This document shows, one piece after another, positions 8,713-19,300 of a stretch of DNA of 64,000 bases. A model generated the notes under the pieces. It saw only the letters and a program-made list of their open reading frames with translations, was not told the origin of the DNA and did no database searches. The position numbers and the translations under genes are program-made. The DNA is from JABMQB01 sp964575025 (GTDB lineage Bacteria > Bacteroidota > Bacteroidia > Bacteroidales > Prolixibacteraceae), in assembly GCA_964575025.1 (NCBI GenBank), contig CAZNPV010000009.1, forward strand, positions 1 to 64,000. The letters run 5' to 3'. Numbering within the stretch: position 1 is the first letter of the stretch; each line of letters opens with the position of its first letter.

Positions 8713-8720
8713 TACCTTTG
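8713..8720 (+). promoter_or_regulatory. Bacteroidota-type -7 box (TAnnTTTG) for the ABC transporter genes
   Basis: The sequence tacctttg matches the TAnnTTTG consensus of the primary sigma factor of the phylum and lies 20 nt before the ATPase start at 8741. No good -33 TTTG was seen at the expected spacing, so a separate transcript for 8741 onward is plausible rather than proven. Confidence 0.4.
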
Positions 8721-8740
8721 AAAATAATTACTATAAAAGA

Positions 8741-9448
8741 ATGAAAAACGAAAATGTCATTCAGATTAAGAACCTTACCAAGACGTTTCCCATGGGGAAA
8801 ACGAGGTTTACTGCCCTGGAAGATATAAATCTGGAAATTGGGCGGGGAGAATTTGCCGGTTTGATTGGCCCCAGTGGGTCAGGAAAAACCACCTTGCTGA
8901 ATATTACTGGCTCACTGGATACTCCGTCCTCAGGCGAAGCCTGGGTTTTGGGACGTTCGGTATCCACCCTGACAGCCAGGGAGGCGGCACGCTTACGAAA
9001 GGAAAACCTGGGATTTATTTTTCAAAGTTACAACCTGCTGGTGGTTCATACGGTTTTTGAAAATGTGGAATTTCCCTTGTTGTTGCTTGGTTATTCCGGA
9101 TCAAAGCGAAAAAAAATGGTTATGGATTCCCTGGAGTGGGTGGGGCTGACCGATAAGGTCAAATCCAAACCTCCCCAACTATCCGGAGGGGAATGCCAAC
9201 GGGTTGCTATTGCACGTGCTATGGTTAAAAAACCGTCTCTTGTGCTGGCCGATGAGCCGACAGCAAACCTGGATGCTGCAAATTCACATCACATACTGCA
9301 AACCATGGAGAAACTGAACAAAGAACTCCATACCACCTTTTTGTTTGCTACGCACGATGATAAGGTGATTCGTTACCTTAAGAGAAAAATATACCTCTTT
9401 GACGGAAAAGTGGATAAGGATGAAATTATAGAGAATCCCGGAAAGTGA
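8741..9448 (+). CDS. ABC transporter ATP-binding protein, MacB/LolD type
   Basis: 235 residues, a single nucleotide-binding domain. Walker A is GPSGSGKTT (about residue 45), the Q-loop is FQSYNLL, the signature is LSGGECQRVAIARA, Walker B is LVLADEPT, and the switch histidine is in ATHDD. Sequence layout matches the lipoprotein-release/macrolide-exporter class that powers mechanotransmission by FtsX-type permeases rather than substrate import. Two such permease genes follow directly and a LolA-like gene ends the unit. It should therefore form the cytoplasmic ATPase of that complex. Confidence 0.93.
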   Translation: MKNENVIQIKNLTKTFPMGKTRFTALEDINLEIGRGEFAGLIGPSGSGKTTLLNITGSLDTPSSGEAWVLGRSVSTLTAREAARLRKENLGFIFQSYNLLVVHTVFENVEFPLLLLGYSGSKRKKMVMDSLEWVGLTDKVKSKPPQLSGGECQRVAIARAMVKKPSLVLADEPTANLDAANSHHILQTMEKLNKELHTTFLFATHDDKVIRYLKRKIYLFDGKVDKDEIIENPGK

Positions 9449-9460
9449 ACGCTGTAACAT

Positions 9461-9492
9461 AGGTTAAGGTTAAGGTTAAGGATAAGATTAAG
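9461..9492 (+). repeat. Short tandem ggttaa-type repeat
   Basis: Three perfect copies of the hexamer aggtta, followed by degenerate copies (aggataagattaag), start 13 nt after the ATPase stop codon. They fill most of the 63-bp gap before the first permease gene. Confidence 0.7.
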
Positions 9493-9511
9493 AATGTAAA
9501 TAATAAAAAAG

Positions 9512-10687
9512 ATGAAACTCGCAATAAAACTGGCATACAGGAATCTAATAGGTGCCGGGCTGCGTACCTGGCTCAATGTGATTGTTTTGTCGTTTTCCTT
9601 TGTGGTCATTATCTGGATGAAAGGGATCCTGATCGGGTGGGATCACCAGGCCCGGGAAGACATGAAAAACTGGGAGATTGGAGAAGGGCAATACTGGCAG
9701 GAGCATTACGATCCGTATGATCCTTTTACGCTGGCCGAAAGTCATGCAGTCATTCCGGAAGAACTGCAAAGTGAGATTGCTGCCAACAGGATGGAACCCG
9801 TACTGATCGCCCAGGGAACCTTATATCCGCAAGGCCGGATGCAGACGATACTGATAAAAGGGATTGATCCCGGGCAGGAGCTGCTGATGCTGCCCACAGA
9901 AAAACTGGATACTGCCGTTGCAGCTGTTCCTGCGATTATCGGTTCCGGAATGGCAAGAGCCGGTAAGCTCGCAAAGAGCGATTATGTAACACTGCAATGG
10001 CGGGATAGAAACGGAACTTTTGATGCTACGGAAATAGTAATTACAGAGATATTTACAACCAATGTTCCAACAGTGGATGGCGGACAGGTGTGGATCCCCC
10101 TTGATGAATTACAGTCGATGCTTATGATGCCCGGGGAAGCTACCTTGTTAACCTTTGAAGACGGAAAAGCAGAAAGACCGGAACCTGCCGGCTGGAAACT
10201 TAAAACCAGTGAAGAACTGACAGCTGATGTTACCGAGATGATTCAAACCAAGACGATCGGCCAGTCGGTGTTTTACATTATTCTGTTGTTGCTGGCTATG
10301 CTTGCCATTTTTGATACCCAGGTACTTTCCATATTCCGGAGGCAGAAGGAAATAGGTACCTATGTTGCACTGGGATATACCCGACGCGATGTGGTATGGT
10401 TGTTTACAACAGAAGGAGCGATGCATGCCGTGCTGGCAGCGTTGGTTGCTGCAGCTTATGGAATTCCTTTCCTGATCTGGCAGGCCGATGTGGGGTGGAC
10501 TCTGCCGGTTGACGCTGCAGATTACGGAATGGCCATGGCGCAAACCCTCTACCCGGTCTATAGTTTCAGCCTGGTACTGTCAACGGTGTTGATTGTTATG
10601 CTGGCCACGACCGTCGTAAGTTACTGGCCTTCGAGAAAGATTGCTAAAATGAATCCAACAGAAGCGTTAAGGGGGAAAATACAATGA
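9512..10687 (+). CDS. ABC transporter permease, FtsX/MacB-like
   Basis: 391 residues. One N-terminal membrane segment (about 20-38) leads into a large extracytoplasmic domain (about 40-250). Three C-terminal membrane segments follow in an FtsX-type domain with QKEIGTYVALGYTRRDVVWLF, and the protein ends at PSRKIAKMNPTEALRGK. This 1+3 topology is that of lipoprotein-release and MacB-type permeases. Its last four bases overlap the start of the second permease (ATGA), which indicates translational coupling and a heterodimeric transporter with the ATPase at 8741. Confidence 0.92.
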   Translation: MKLAIKLAYRNLIGAGLRTWLNVIVLSFSFVVIIWMKGILIGWDHQAREDMKNWEIGEGQYWQEHYDPYDPFTLAESHAVIPEELQSEIAANRMEPVLIAQGTLYPQGRMQTILIKGIDPGQELLMLPTEKLDTAVAAVPAIIGSGMARAGKLAKSDYVTLQWRDRNGTFDATEIVITEIFTTNVPTVDGGQVWIPLDELQSMLMMPGEATLLTFEDGKAERPEPAGWKLKTSEELTADVTEMIQTKTIGQSVFYIILLLLAMLAIFDTQVLSIFRRQKEIGTYVALGYTRRDVVWLFTTEGAMHAVLAALVAAAYGIPFLIWQADVGWTLPVDAADYGMAMAQTLYPVYSFSLVLSTVLIVMLATTVVSYWPSRKIAKMNPTEALRGKIQ

Positions 10688-11958
10688 TCAGGTTTTTATT
10701 ACTCGGATTGCTGCGCGATAAAAGCCGGAGCCTGTTGCCTGTGCTGGTGGTCGCTACCGGTGTATTGCTCGCTGTGTTAATGCATGCTTATGTGGTAGGT
10801 GTCATGGGGGATACCATTGAAATGAATGCCCGTTTTTCAACAGGCCACATGAAAGTTATGACCCGTGCCTATGCCGACAATGTGGATCAGGTGCCTAACG
10901 ATCTGGCTTTATTGGAAGTGGACGGGTTGCTACGGATCCTGGAAAACGAATTTCCGCAACTATCCTGGATTCCAAGGATCCGTTTTGGCGGATTAATTGA
11001 TGCTCCCGATGAAATGGGAGAAACAAAAGCCCAGGGACCGGCTATGGGAATGGGCATGGACCTCCTGACAGAAACTTCAGGGGAAATAAAAAGGCTGGGG
11101 ATTTCAGATGCCCTGGTGCGGGGAGCTTTGCCTTCCCATTCCGGAGAGGTGTTGCTGAGCGAACTGTTTTCACAAAAATTACAGGTTTCTCCGGGCGATG
11201 AGGTTACCCTTATCGGATCCACGATGTACGGAGGCATGGCTATACACAACTTCAGGGTGGCCGGTACTGTTAAGTTTGGGGTAGCTGCCCTGGACCGGGG
11301 TACCATCCTTGCTGATATACAGGATGTGAGGGCAGCGCTCGACATGAGCAATGCAGCCGGTGAAATCCTGGGTTTCTTTAAAACGGGCTTTTACAATCAT
11401 GAGAAAGCGGTGGATGTCGCTGAAGAATTTCATTCAAAATATAGTCATCCGGGCGATGAATTTGCCCCCGTAATGAAGAGCCTGAAAGAACAGGAGAACA
11501 TGGCCCTCTTTGTGGATCTGTCAGGATATATGACCTGGCTGGTAACCGCTGTTTTTATGCTGGCTATGTCATTGGTATTGTGGAATGCCGGTCTGCTGGG
11601 CGGACTGAGGCGGTATGGAGAAATGGGAGTGAGGCTTGCCATTGGTGAGAATAAAAGGCATGTTTATTTTACCCTGATTGGTGAATCGGTGATGATCGGA
11701 ATAATGGGATCCCTTCTCGGAACCTTCCTGGGGCTGTTTTTTGCCTGGCTGCTGCAAACCTACGGGATCGATATCAGTTCGATGATGCAAGGGGCTTCCA
11801 TTATGATGCCATCCGTCATGAGAGCCCGCATTACACCGGCTGACTTCTACATTGGATTTATCCCCGGTGTTATTTCAACGGTCGTCGGAACCGCTTTGTC
11901 CGGAATAGGGATCTATAAACGTAAAACGGCCCGTCTTTTCCGGGAACTGGAAGCCTGA
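10684..11958 (+). CDS. ABC transporter permease, FtsX-like (second subunit)
   Basis: 424 residues with the same 1+3 membrane layout as its partner: an N-terminal segment (about 15-40), a periplasmic domain (about 45-270) and the FtsX domain with RYGEMGVRLAIGENKRHVYFTL. Three more segments follow and the C-terminus is basic. It starts within the last codon of the previous gene (ATGA overlap). The two permeases probably form a heterodimer like LolC/LolE. The cargo, lipoprotein or another envelope molecule, cannot be told from the sequence, but the LolA-like gene 76 nt downstream points to a lipid or lipoprotein. Confidence 0.92.
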   Translation: MIRFLLLGLLRDKSRSLLPVLVVATGVLLAVLMHAYVVGVMGDTIEMNARFSTGHMKVMTRAYADNVDQVPNDLALLEVDGLLRILENEFPQLSWIPRIRFGGLIDAPDEMGETKAQGPAMGMGMDLLTETSGEIKRLGISDALVRGALPSHSGEVLLSELFSQKLQVSPGDEVTLIGSTMYGGMAIHNFRVAGTVKFGVAALDRGTILADIQDVRAALDMSNAAGEILGFFKTGFYNHEKAVDVAEEFHSKYSHPGDEFAPVMKSLKEQENMALFVDLSGYMTWLVTAVFMLAMSLVLWNAGLLGGLRRYGEMGVRLAIGENKRHVYFTLIGESVMIGIMGSLLGTFLGLFFAWLLQTYGIDISSMMQGASIMMPSVMRARITPADFYIGFIPGVISTVVGTALSGIGIYKRKTARLFRELEA

Positions 11959-12034
11959 AACAGAAAAAAACAACGATAGTATGATAAACTGCAGTTTGCA
12001 GCTTTTAGCTGTCAGACCTTTAAAAACAGCAAAA

Positions 12035-12769
12035 ATGAAGACTTTTTTAACCAGTATATTCGCATTCCTTGTGGTGTTGAGTTCCGGACAGCCTGACGGG
12101 GAGGAAATTCTTGAACGGGTGGATGAAAACATGTCATCGGAGAACCGGATATTTGAATCATCGATGACCATTCACGGCAGAAGGAGCAGCCGGACGATCA
12201 CCTCAGTCTCCTATTCTGTGGGAGATAAGAAAGCATTTACCGAATACCTGTCGCCTCCACGGGAAGAGGGCACCAAGATGCTGAAGCTTGAGGACCAGCT
12301 GTGGATCTATTCCCCTGCCACCGACCGGACGATTCAGATCTCGGGACACATGCTCCGGCAGTCCGTTATGGGATCCGATCTTTCCTATGAGGATATGATG
12401 GACGACCGGAAGCTGACCGAGGTGTACAAAGCCACAGTGATCGGAAACGAGGAAATCAACGGACGTCAGACGTGGGTGCTGGAGTTAACGGCCAAAGTGG
12501 AAGATGTGGCCTATGCCTCACGCAAAATATGGATTGATACCGAACGCTACGTTCCCCTCAAAGAAGAGTTGTTTGCTAAAAGCGGACAGTTGCTGAAACA
12601 GTCAACATTAAGCCATGTAGAACAGATCCAGGGACGTTGGTTTCCCAGGGTAATCGTCTATAAGGATATGCTGAAACAGGGGGATGGAACTGAATTTAAA
12701 ATTACACGCATTCAGTTTAACCAGGACATTCCGGAATACCTGTTTACCAAAGCTGCCCTGAAACAATAA
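12035..12769 (+). CDS. LolA-like outer-membrane lipoprotein-sorting protein
   Basis: About 244 residues from the ATG at 12035. This start was chosen over 11981 because it gives a clean signal peptide (MKTFLTSIFAFLVVLSSG). The mature protein matches the family annotated as outer membrane lipoprotein-sorting protein: MTIHGRRSSRTI, then TEYLSPPREEGTKMLKLEDQ, LWIYSPATDRTIQISGHM, and SDLSYEDM. It should be a periplasmic half-barrel that carries hydrophobic cargo. Its place directly after two FtsX-type permeases fits a carrier accepting cargo from the exporter. The gene ends 2 nt from the convergent GH27 gene. Confidence 0.85.
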   Translation: MKTFLTSIFAFLVVLSSGQPDGEEILERVDENMSSENRIFESSMTIHGRRSSRTITSVSYSVGDKKAFTEYLSPPREEGTKMLKLEDQLWIYSPATDRTIQISGHMLRQSVMGSDLSYEDMMDDRKLTEVYKATVIGNEEINGRQTWVLELTAKVEDVAYASRKIWIDTERYVPLKEELFAKSGQLLKQSTLSHVEQIQGRWFPRVIVYKDMLKQGDGTEFKITRIQFNQDIPEYLFTKAALKQ

Positions 12770-12771
12770 AA

Positions 12772-13974
12772 CTATTTCTCCAATCTGAACATCAGGACAT
12801 CGTGAGAAGCAATTTCAGCGCTAAGCGGACGGTTGGTTCTTCCGGCTTTTCTTCCTTCCCAGATGTTGAAAAGCCTGAATTTTTCTTTGCTGAAATCTAC
12901 CTCATAACTGAACACCGGATCATTGAATGCATGTTGTTTCCAATCAAATTCAACCCATACAGGAGTACTTTTGCGGTTGAGGAAGCAGACGGCCCATTCA
13001 TCGTTATCCAGGGGTTTGACCCATACTTCGGTACTGTCCAGGTTGGTGTGTTTAAAAGCCTGTATACCCAGCGGATCCTGGTTAATGGCGATGGCCTCTT
13101 CGTTGGTCAGAATTTCGATGGTCTCCGGGGAAGCGCTGCGGATGTCATTGCCCATGATCAGGGCTGTAGCCAGCATACACCACAAAGAGAAATGAGACCG
13201 GTCTTCTTCGACAGTCATTCCGTTGCCTACCTCCATCATGTCAAAATCATTCCATCCGTCGGGTCCTGAATATTTCCGGATGTTTTCACGCATATAGACA
13301 ATCTTCATCACACCCCAGTCGCGGTAACTTCCATGATCCACGACACAGTCGAAACAGGGAGCTATATCCCCGCTTATTCGCCACAGATGACCGTATTCCT
13401 TGCCCCATTTCCAGGGTTCTGCAGTTCCCCATTCACAAATACCAAGCACCATGGGCCGGCCGGCTGCATACATGGCATCACTCATGGTTTTGTAGGCTTC
13501 CTCCGGATCACGACCGAAGGTGTTGCACCAGTCGTATTTTAAATAATCCACACCCCAGGAAGCAAACAACCGTGCATCCTGCATCTCATGCCCCTGGCTG
13601 CCCGGATAACCGGCACATGTTTTGGTCCCGGCATCACTGTATATACCAAACTTTAATCCTTTGGAATGTACATAATCGGCTAATGCCTTGATCCCGTTGG
13701 GAAACTTTTCAGGATCGGGCACAAGATTGCCGTTTTCATCCCTTTCCCGTAAAGACCAGCAGTCGTCAATAATGATATATTCATATCCGGAATCCTTGTA
13801 ACCATCCCGGATAAATGCATCCGCCACATCCCGGATCAGTTGCTCGTTGATGTCTGATTTAAAGGTGTTCCAGCTGTTCCATCCCATAGGAGGGGTTAAT
13901 GCCAGATTTTCAAACTTCTGTCCATAAATAAGGTTGCCCAAAAGCATGAGGGCTATGAAAAAACTACTTTTCAT
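12772..13974 (-). CDS. Glycoside hydrolase family 27 alpha-galactosidase
   Basis: About 400 residues, secreted. The start at 13974 was chosen because it begins a compact signal peptide (MKSSFFIALMLLGNLIYGQ); an ATG 24 nt upstream (13998) is possible. The (beta/alpha)8 domain opens with LTPPMGWNSWNTF and YIIIDDCW. The catalytic nucleophile is the aspartate of YLKYDWCN (about residue 148) and the acid/base is in RISGDI (about 200). A beta-sandwich C-terminal domain follows, as in eukaryotic-type GH27 enzymes. It removes terminal alpha-galactose, for example from galactomannan. The GH26 mannanase and GH99-like genes close by support a mannan or galactomannan role. Confidence 0.93.
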   Translation of the reverse strand: MKSSFFIALMLLGNLIYGQKFENLALTPPMGWNSWNTFKSDINEQLIRDVADAFIRDGYKDSGYEYIIIDDCWSLRERDENGNLVPDPEKFPNGIKALADYVHSKGLKFGIYSDAGTKTCAGYPGSQGHEMQDARLFASWGVDYLKYDWCNTFGRDPEEAYKTMSDAMYAAGRPMVLGICEWGTAEPWKWGKEYGHLWRISGDIAPCFDCVVDHGSYRDWGVMKIVYMRENIRKYSGPDGWNDFDMMEVGNGMTVEEDRSHFSLWCMLATALIMGNDIRSASPETIEILTNEEAIAINQDPLGIQAFKHTNLDSTEVWVKPLDNDEWAVCFLNRKSTPVWVEFDWKQHAFNDPVFSYEVDFSKEKFRLFNIWEGRKAGRTNRPLSAEIASHDVLMFRLEK

Positions 13975-14135
13975 GGTTGTGATATTTTTTATGTTCATGT
14001 CCCGTTTAGCCGGGCTAAATTAATAGATTAAGGGGAAAGTGTCTGAATTTTTACCTGTTTTTTAATTCACTTTGTTTTGACCCATACTGAATTCTTCTTA
14101 CATTGAATATTTATAGTTTGTTAAAAATCTGAACC

Positions 14136-14681
14136 ATGGATTTTCAGGAATTAATACTTCACAGGCAGAGTACCAGGGGGTATCGGTCCATACCGGTTGA
14201 ACCGGAAAAAATAAGGCAATTAATTGAGGCTGTGCGTTTGGCTCCTTCGGCCAGCAATTCTCAACCGTGGAAGCTTATTATCGTCGATAACAGAGAATTA
14301 GCAGGAGAAGTAGCCAGGACTACTTTTGACAAAATTCTCACGTTTAATCAATTTGCCGTGGAAGCACCGGTTTTTGCTGTTTTGGTTATTGAAAAACCTA
14401 AAATCCTGACTGAAATCGGTGGCAGTATAAAAAAACGGGAATTTCCGTTGATTGATATCGGAATTGCAGCCGAACATTTTTGTTTGCAGGCCACAGAACT
14501 GGGGCTGGCAACCTGTATGATCGGGTGGTTTAATGAAAAAAAAATTAAACAACTTTTAGGTATCCCTGAAAAGAAGAGGGTAGGATTGGTGATCAGCCTT
14601 GGCTATCCTCCCAAGGAGTATAAATTGCGCAGGAAAATCAGGAAACCTGTGGAAGAGATGTGCCGGTATAATAAATACTGA
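14136..14681 (+). CDS. Nitroreductase-family protein
   Basis: 181 residues. The FMN-binding nitroreductase pattern starts at the N-terminus, with HRQSTRGY, then APSASNSQPWKLIIV, and near the C-terminus GLATCMIGWF and VGLVISLGYPP. Such proteins are homodimeric NAD(P)H-dependent flavoenzymes of loosely defined substrate. It stands alone between two divergent or convergent glycoside hydrolase genes, and nothing in the context fixes its substrate. Confidence 0.9.
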   Translation: MDFQELILHRQSTRGYRSIPVEPEKIRQLIEAVRLAPSASNSQPWKLIIVDNRELAGEVARTTFDKILTFNQFAVEAPVFAVLVIEKPKILTEIGGSIKKREFPLIDIGIAAEHFCLQATELGLATCMIGWFNEKKIKQLLGIPEKKRVGLVISLGYPPKEYKLRRKIRKPVEEMCRYNKY

Positions 14682-14770
14682 AAAAAAAGTGCGATTTAGG
14701 ATCAGGAATGGATATGCTAAATTTATTTTATCCGCCGTGAATTCTCAGCGATTTCATTGTATTCTATGTC

Positions 14771-14830
14771 AGCCTGCCGGTAGGCTGGTAACTCGCATAT
14801 CCCGTCCCGACAGCCATCAAGATCGGGATT
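14771..14830. repeat. REP-like palindromic element
   Basis: Two hairpins are present: agcct/aggct (14771-14786), and atcccg (14799-14804) with cgggat (14824-14829). The 29-nt core at 14800-14828 differs from 30574-30602 by five transitions only, so it is a dispersed family. It occupies most of the 194-bp gap after the nitroreductase gene, where no gene is seen. Confidence 0.6.
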
Positions 14831-14875
14831 AATCATTATCTTGGTTGTGAATATGAACCATGCTCGTTTGAAATA

Positions 14876-16060
14876 TTAGTCTTTCACTGAATACTTTCCG
14901 TTTTTATCTCTATCAATTTCATTGAGGGTAAGCAGTTTTTCAGCATGCATTATTTCTTTGATATCTTCCGGCTGACTGAAAGCAAAAAGGATCCATCCCC
15001 AGGGCATAAACCAGGTCCATTGGGGTTGGTCAGTCAGTATCTCCGGAGATGGCATGTTCCCCACTTCCCCCAGGGCTATGGGCTTTCCCTCACCCAGGGC
15101 AATCAGGTCATCGTGGTGCGATTGTTTGTAGTCATTCCGGTAAACATCGGCTGCCAGTACATCAACATAGTCTGTTCCGGGATAAAACAAGTCATAATCC
15201 CATGCTTCATCGCCGGGTATATCGCGGGGGGCATTGGTGTTCCATACCCAGATGAGGTTGTTCAGTTTATGGTGGTGGGTGAAATAATCAAACATCATGA
15301 TCCATAATCGTTTAAATCCCTGTTCTCCCTGCTGGTTGCACCACCAGAACCAGACGCCGTTCATTTCGTGGTAGGGTCGCCATAACACCGGGATCCCGGC
15401 ATCCTGCAACTGTTTCAGGTAACCGGCAATCTTATCGGCTCCTTCTTTCCAGGCATGGTTCAATTCCGTACCTTCGGTAACCAGATTGTCCCATTCTTCA
15501 GGTGAGGGACGGTTTTCCATGGCCCAGATCGATGTCCCGTCGCAGCAATCCCCCTCAGTGGGATAACAACCGTGCCACATAAGGGTGATGATATGCCCCT
15601 GTTTGTGTTTTTCTTTGATGACTTTCAGGGTAGAATCCCTTGCTTCGGCCAGTGTAATGTCGAGGTATTCAACCTGAGGTGGCTGGATGCGAAGGGTAGA
15701 ATCCTGGGGCTTTCTGTAACTTTCCATATCAATAGCCGGCAGGTTGGCAGGACCACAATGCTGGTAACGCATGGGATTCTCCCCTTCCACACAAAAACTG
15801 AAGTCGGAACCCCACACAACCGCTTTTAACCCGGTCAGCTCTTCAAGCTGATCCGTATACGCAGAGCCTTTCCCGACAAAATTGTGCATCCCCGATAACG
15901 TATACTTCCCCTGAATGTCCTGAAGGAAATAATAGAGATTCCTGGTTTCCTGTGTAATATTTGGATTAGCCGGTTCAATGTATTTCTTGTTGGATTGTTT
16001 ACAGCCCATAATCCCCAAAAATAAGATCATTAAAATAAAAAATCTGATATCCGTTTTCAT
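14876..16060 (-). CDS. Glycoside hydrolase family 26 beta-mannanase, lipoprotein
   Basis: 394 residues. The N-terminus is a lipoprotein signal with lipobox LGIMGC, so the enzyme is envelope-anchored. The catalytic domain is typical of GH26, with the acid/base glutamate in LWRPYHEMNG followed by WFWW (about residue 230). The nucleophile glutamate is in IALGEVGNMP (about 330). Other GH26 landmarks are GKYTLSGMHNF near the N-terminus and HIITLMWHGCYP. It should cleave beta-1,4-mannan backbones. Together with the GH27 alpha-galactosidase nearby it could degrade galactomannan. The genes are on the same strand but separated by the nitroreductase gene. Confidence 0.92.
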   Translation of the reverse strand: MKTDIRFFILMILFLGIMGCKQSNKKYIEPANPNITQETRNLYYFLQDIQGKYTLSGMHNFVGKGSAYTDQLEELTGLKAVVWGSDFSFCVEGENPMRYQHCGPANLPAIDMESYRKPQDSTLRIQPPQVEYLDITLAEARDSTLKVIKEKHKQGHIITLMWHGCYPTEGDCCDGTSIWAMENRPSPEEWDNLVTEGTELNHAWKEGADKIAGYLKQLQDAGIPVLWRPYHEMNGVWFWWCNQQGEQGFKRLWIMMFDYFTHHHKLNNLIWVWNTNAPRDIPGDEAWDYDLFYPGTDYVDVLAADVYRNDYKQSHHDDLIALGEGKPIALGEVGNMPSPEILTDQPQWTWFMPWGWILFAFSQPEDIKEIMHAEKLLTLNEIDRDKNGKYSVKD

Positions 16061-16330
16061 GTCATTCAGGTTATTTGGTTGGTTATAAAGATAAAAAAAA
16101 GTTTTTCCTGTTGATATTCTGTCTTAAATACAGTAAATTGTAGATGATATTTTAGTGAAACAGAAAACAATAACTGCAGATACACATGGAATGTGCCATT
16201 AAAGAAACACTACAAGGGAGACATTTTCATTGTTCGGAATCGCTGAAACATATTTTTTTCAGAAGGATCAATCTTACATAAATGTCCTAAATACTGTCAT
16301 AAAGATGTAACATTCAAAACACAGGTAGAA

Positions 16331-19300
16331 ATGAAAGATCAAAGTTTTATAGTTTGTTTTTTGTTTTTCACAGGGTTATTTCTCACATTACCGAAAGTGG
16401 ATTTCAGCCAATCCGGAAACCAGGCGCTCAGGCTGGATGAACGTCCTGGGCACATAAGCATTCCCTACTCACCTGATTTTACCTGCACGGAATTTACCCT
16501 TGAGGGCTGGTTTAAAAGGAGCTCTTTCGCGGATAATGACGATGCCAACGGTTTGTTTCATTTAGGAGGAATGGATGCAGATGCGAAACTGTCCATGACC
16601 AGTGGTGGCTTTCCTCGGGGCCTTCATTTCGCGATCAGCGATATTGACAGCAATATCAATGCCGGTTCAGACGTCAGGCCGATCTGGCCGAACCTCTGGT
16701 ATCATATTGCTGCAACCTATGACGGGCAAATTGGCCGGATCTATATAGACGGCGAGCTGGTGGGTGCCGATACGGGTACGGTGGATATTTCAAGCTTCAG
16801 CCCACCCCTCATTATAGGGGAGTATATTTCGCAGTTTGAGGGGGATATCGACGACGTTCGGTTTTGGAATACTGCACGCACGCAGGAGGAAATACACTCT
16901 TTCATGCACCGCGGAGATATTGCAACGGCTGAGGGCCTGGTTGGTTTCTGGCGTTTTGATGATTCCAACAGTACAGAGATTATGGATGCAAGCATACATA
17001 ACAATCATGGCTATATCGAGGGAACAGCCGAATTTGTACCTTCCCGGGCCTATGGATCTTACAAGCCCCTGTCCACACCCAAAGGATTCCGGGGGTGGGG
17101 TGAAGAGGAAGAATCAGTCCTGAGATGGATGGCAGATACAACTGAAGATATTCTGGGGTATACGCTATATCGTAGTGAAACCATCGATTTTGATCTTATG
17201 GATGAAGACTCGGTGGCTTTTATTCCCTTTCCCGGAACCAATTATAATGATCCCGGATTGGTTAACGATGTTCGCTACTACTACCGGTTGCGGGTATGTG
17301 ATCCCGAAGGCCGTTACAGCCGGCCGACACGGTCATTGGTCGTAAAGCCAACCCTGATCAGGGATGATTATGTTACTGCCGTAGCCTATTATCCCTGGTA
17401 TTACGATATCAGCAATTGGCAAAATATGCAGGGGGAATTTAATCTGATGCGCAGTCATCTCATTCCTGCCCAGTTACCGGAGTTAGGATACTACCAAAGC
17501 CATGACAGTCTTACGATTCAAAAGCATATTGAATGGGCGGAAGCCTACGGCATCGATGTGTTGGCAGTCAGCTGGTGGGGTGACCTTGGCAGGGCATCCA
17601 CGGTAGTCCTGCGTGACTATATTGCTCCCCGCCTGATCGGGCACGCACTTCGTTACTGCATATTCATGGAGTTTCTGTGGCATCCGGATCGTAGTAACCT
17701 GCCCACTGAGATTGGTGAACGGGAGATCGGTCTTTTTATTGACTATTTAACAGAATTGGCCAATGATCACTTCGGTCATCCGAATTATTACAGCTATCAG
17801 GGCAAGCCGGTTATTATTCTTTATTCTACATTCAACTACTTTGGGGATCTGGAAAATGCATTCGGTCGCATTCGTGAGGCTCTGCTGGACCAGGGGTACG
17901 ATATCTATCTCATCGGGTGTGAAATGGGGTATTCCCTGCCGGAACCATCCCCTGCCGAGCACATGAGTTATTTGGATGCCATAACCGAGTATGTATGGAC
18001 ACAGGATCAAAACGAGACCGGCTGTTCCGCGGAGAGTGGATTTCTGCTCCGCTTCGCGGATTACTTTAACCGCAAGGCATTGCTTGCGGAGAGTCTGAAC
18101 ATTCAGGTCGTTCCCAATGTCTCTCCTGGCTTCAACAGCCGGGGTACCTGGAATGAGGAGAGTCTTATAAATACGTTTAATCCCATTCTTGCCCGGCAAA
18201 CTGAACCGGGTGCTGGCAGTACGTCAACCCTGGAAGAAGAGATCAGAATGATGCGGTCGTTTACGGATCCGGATCTGAATCTGATCTGGATCACAAGCTG
18301 GAATGAATGGTTCGAAGATTCGCAGATAGAGCCTACTGTGATAACCTCCCCAACGAATCAGGATGACAGCCAGACGGGCGATTTGTACACGAGCGGTTTT
18401 ACCTATGAAGGATACGGAACCAAAATGTTGGAGGTAGTCAATAATCTGCTGGGAGGAGACCGGGCTGTACTCAGTTTCGATCCTCCGGATGCAGTGACTG
18501 TTGTCGGAGAACACCTACGTATCGAGATGAGTATTGAGAATGTAACCAATCTCGGAGGGTATCAGTTCGATCTGGCTTTTAATGCTGCAACAGTCAGGGT
18601 AGATACGGTTCAGCCAGGTTCCTTTATAGAAAACACCGGCAGGACAGTCAGAATAGATGATCAAACAATAGACAATATAACCGGGACACTTTCTTTCAGC
18701 ATCACGAGTTCGGGAACCGCGTCAGGAGTTGGGGGAGACGGAGTGCTGTGTATCATCGAACTGACCGCTTTGGAGCCCGGAGAGAGTTTGCTGGAACCGC
18801 AGGCTGTTGTGCTGAAAGAGGTGGATGGATCAGCAATAGCGCTCGGTACACCCATCCCGTGCCGTATCAGAATCCGAGAGGAATCGAGCTTCTGGACACC
18901 CCAATTGTCCGGCTGTTTCAGAAGGCTGCTTTGTGTGTCAACAGTGTCAAAAGAGGTAGCCTGGTCAGCAGGTGAAAGAGGCACAATCATTCGTACTATT
19001 GACGGCGGACAAAGCTGGCATCCTGTATGGAACGGTGCCGAAAGAATCATTTTTTACAGCATCGAAGCACTGGACAATAATACCGCCATAGTAGCCGGGA
19101 TTGAGCGCAAAGAGGGTGTTAACGTTGCTTTTATTTACCGGACAGAAAATGGCGGAGCCACCTGGGAACAGTCTTTCAATCAGGATTCAGGATGGATAGG
19201 ACATATTAAAATGTTCAATGAAAACGACGGAATAGCCATCGGGGATCCCCAGGACGATGTATGGACCATACTCAAAACAACCGATGCCGGAAAAACCTGG

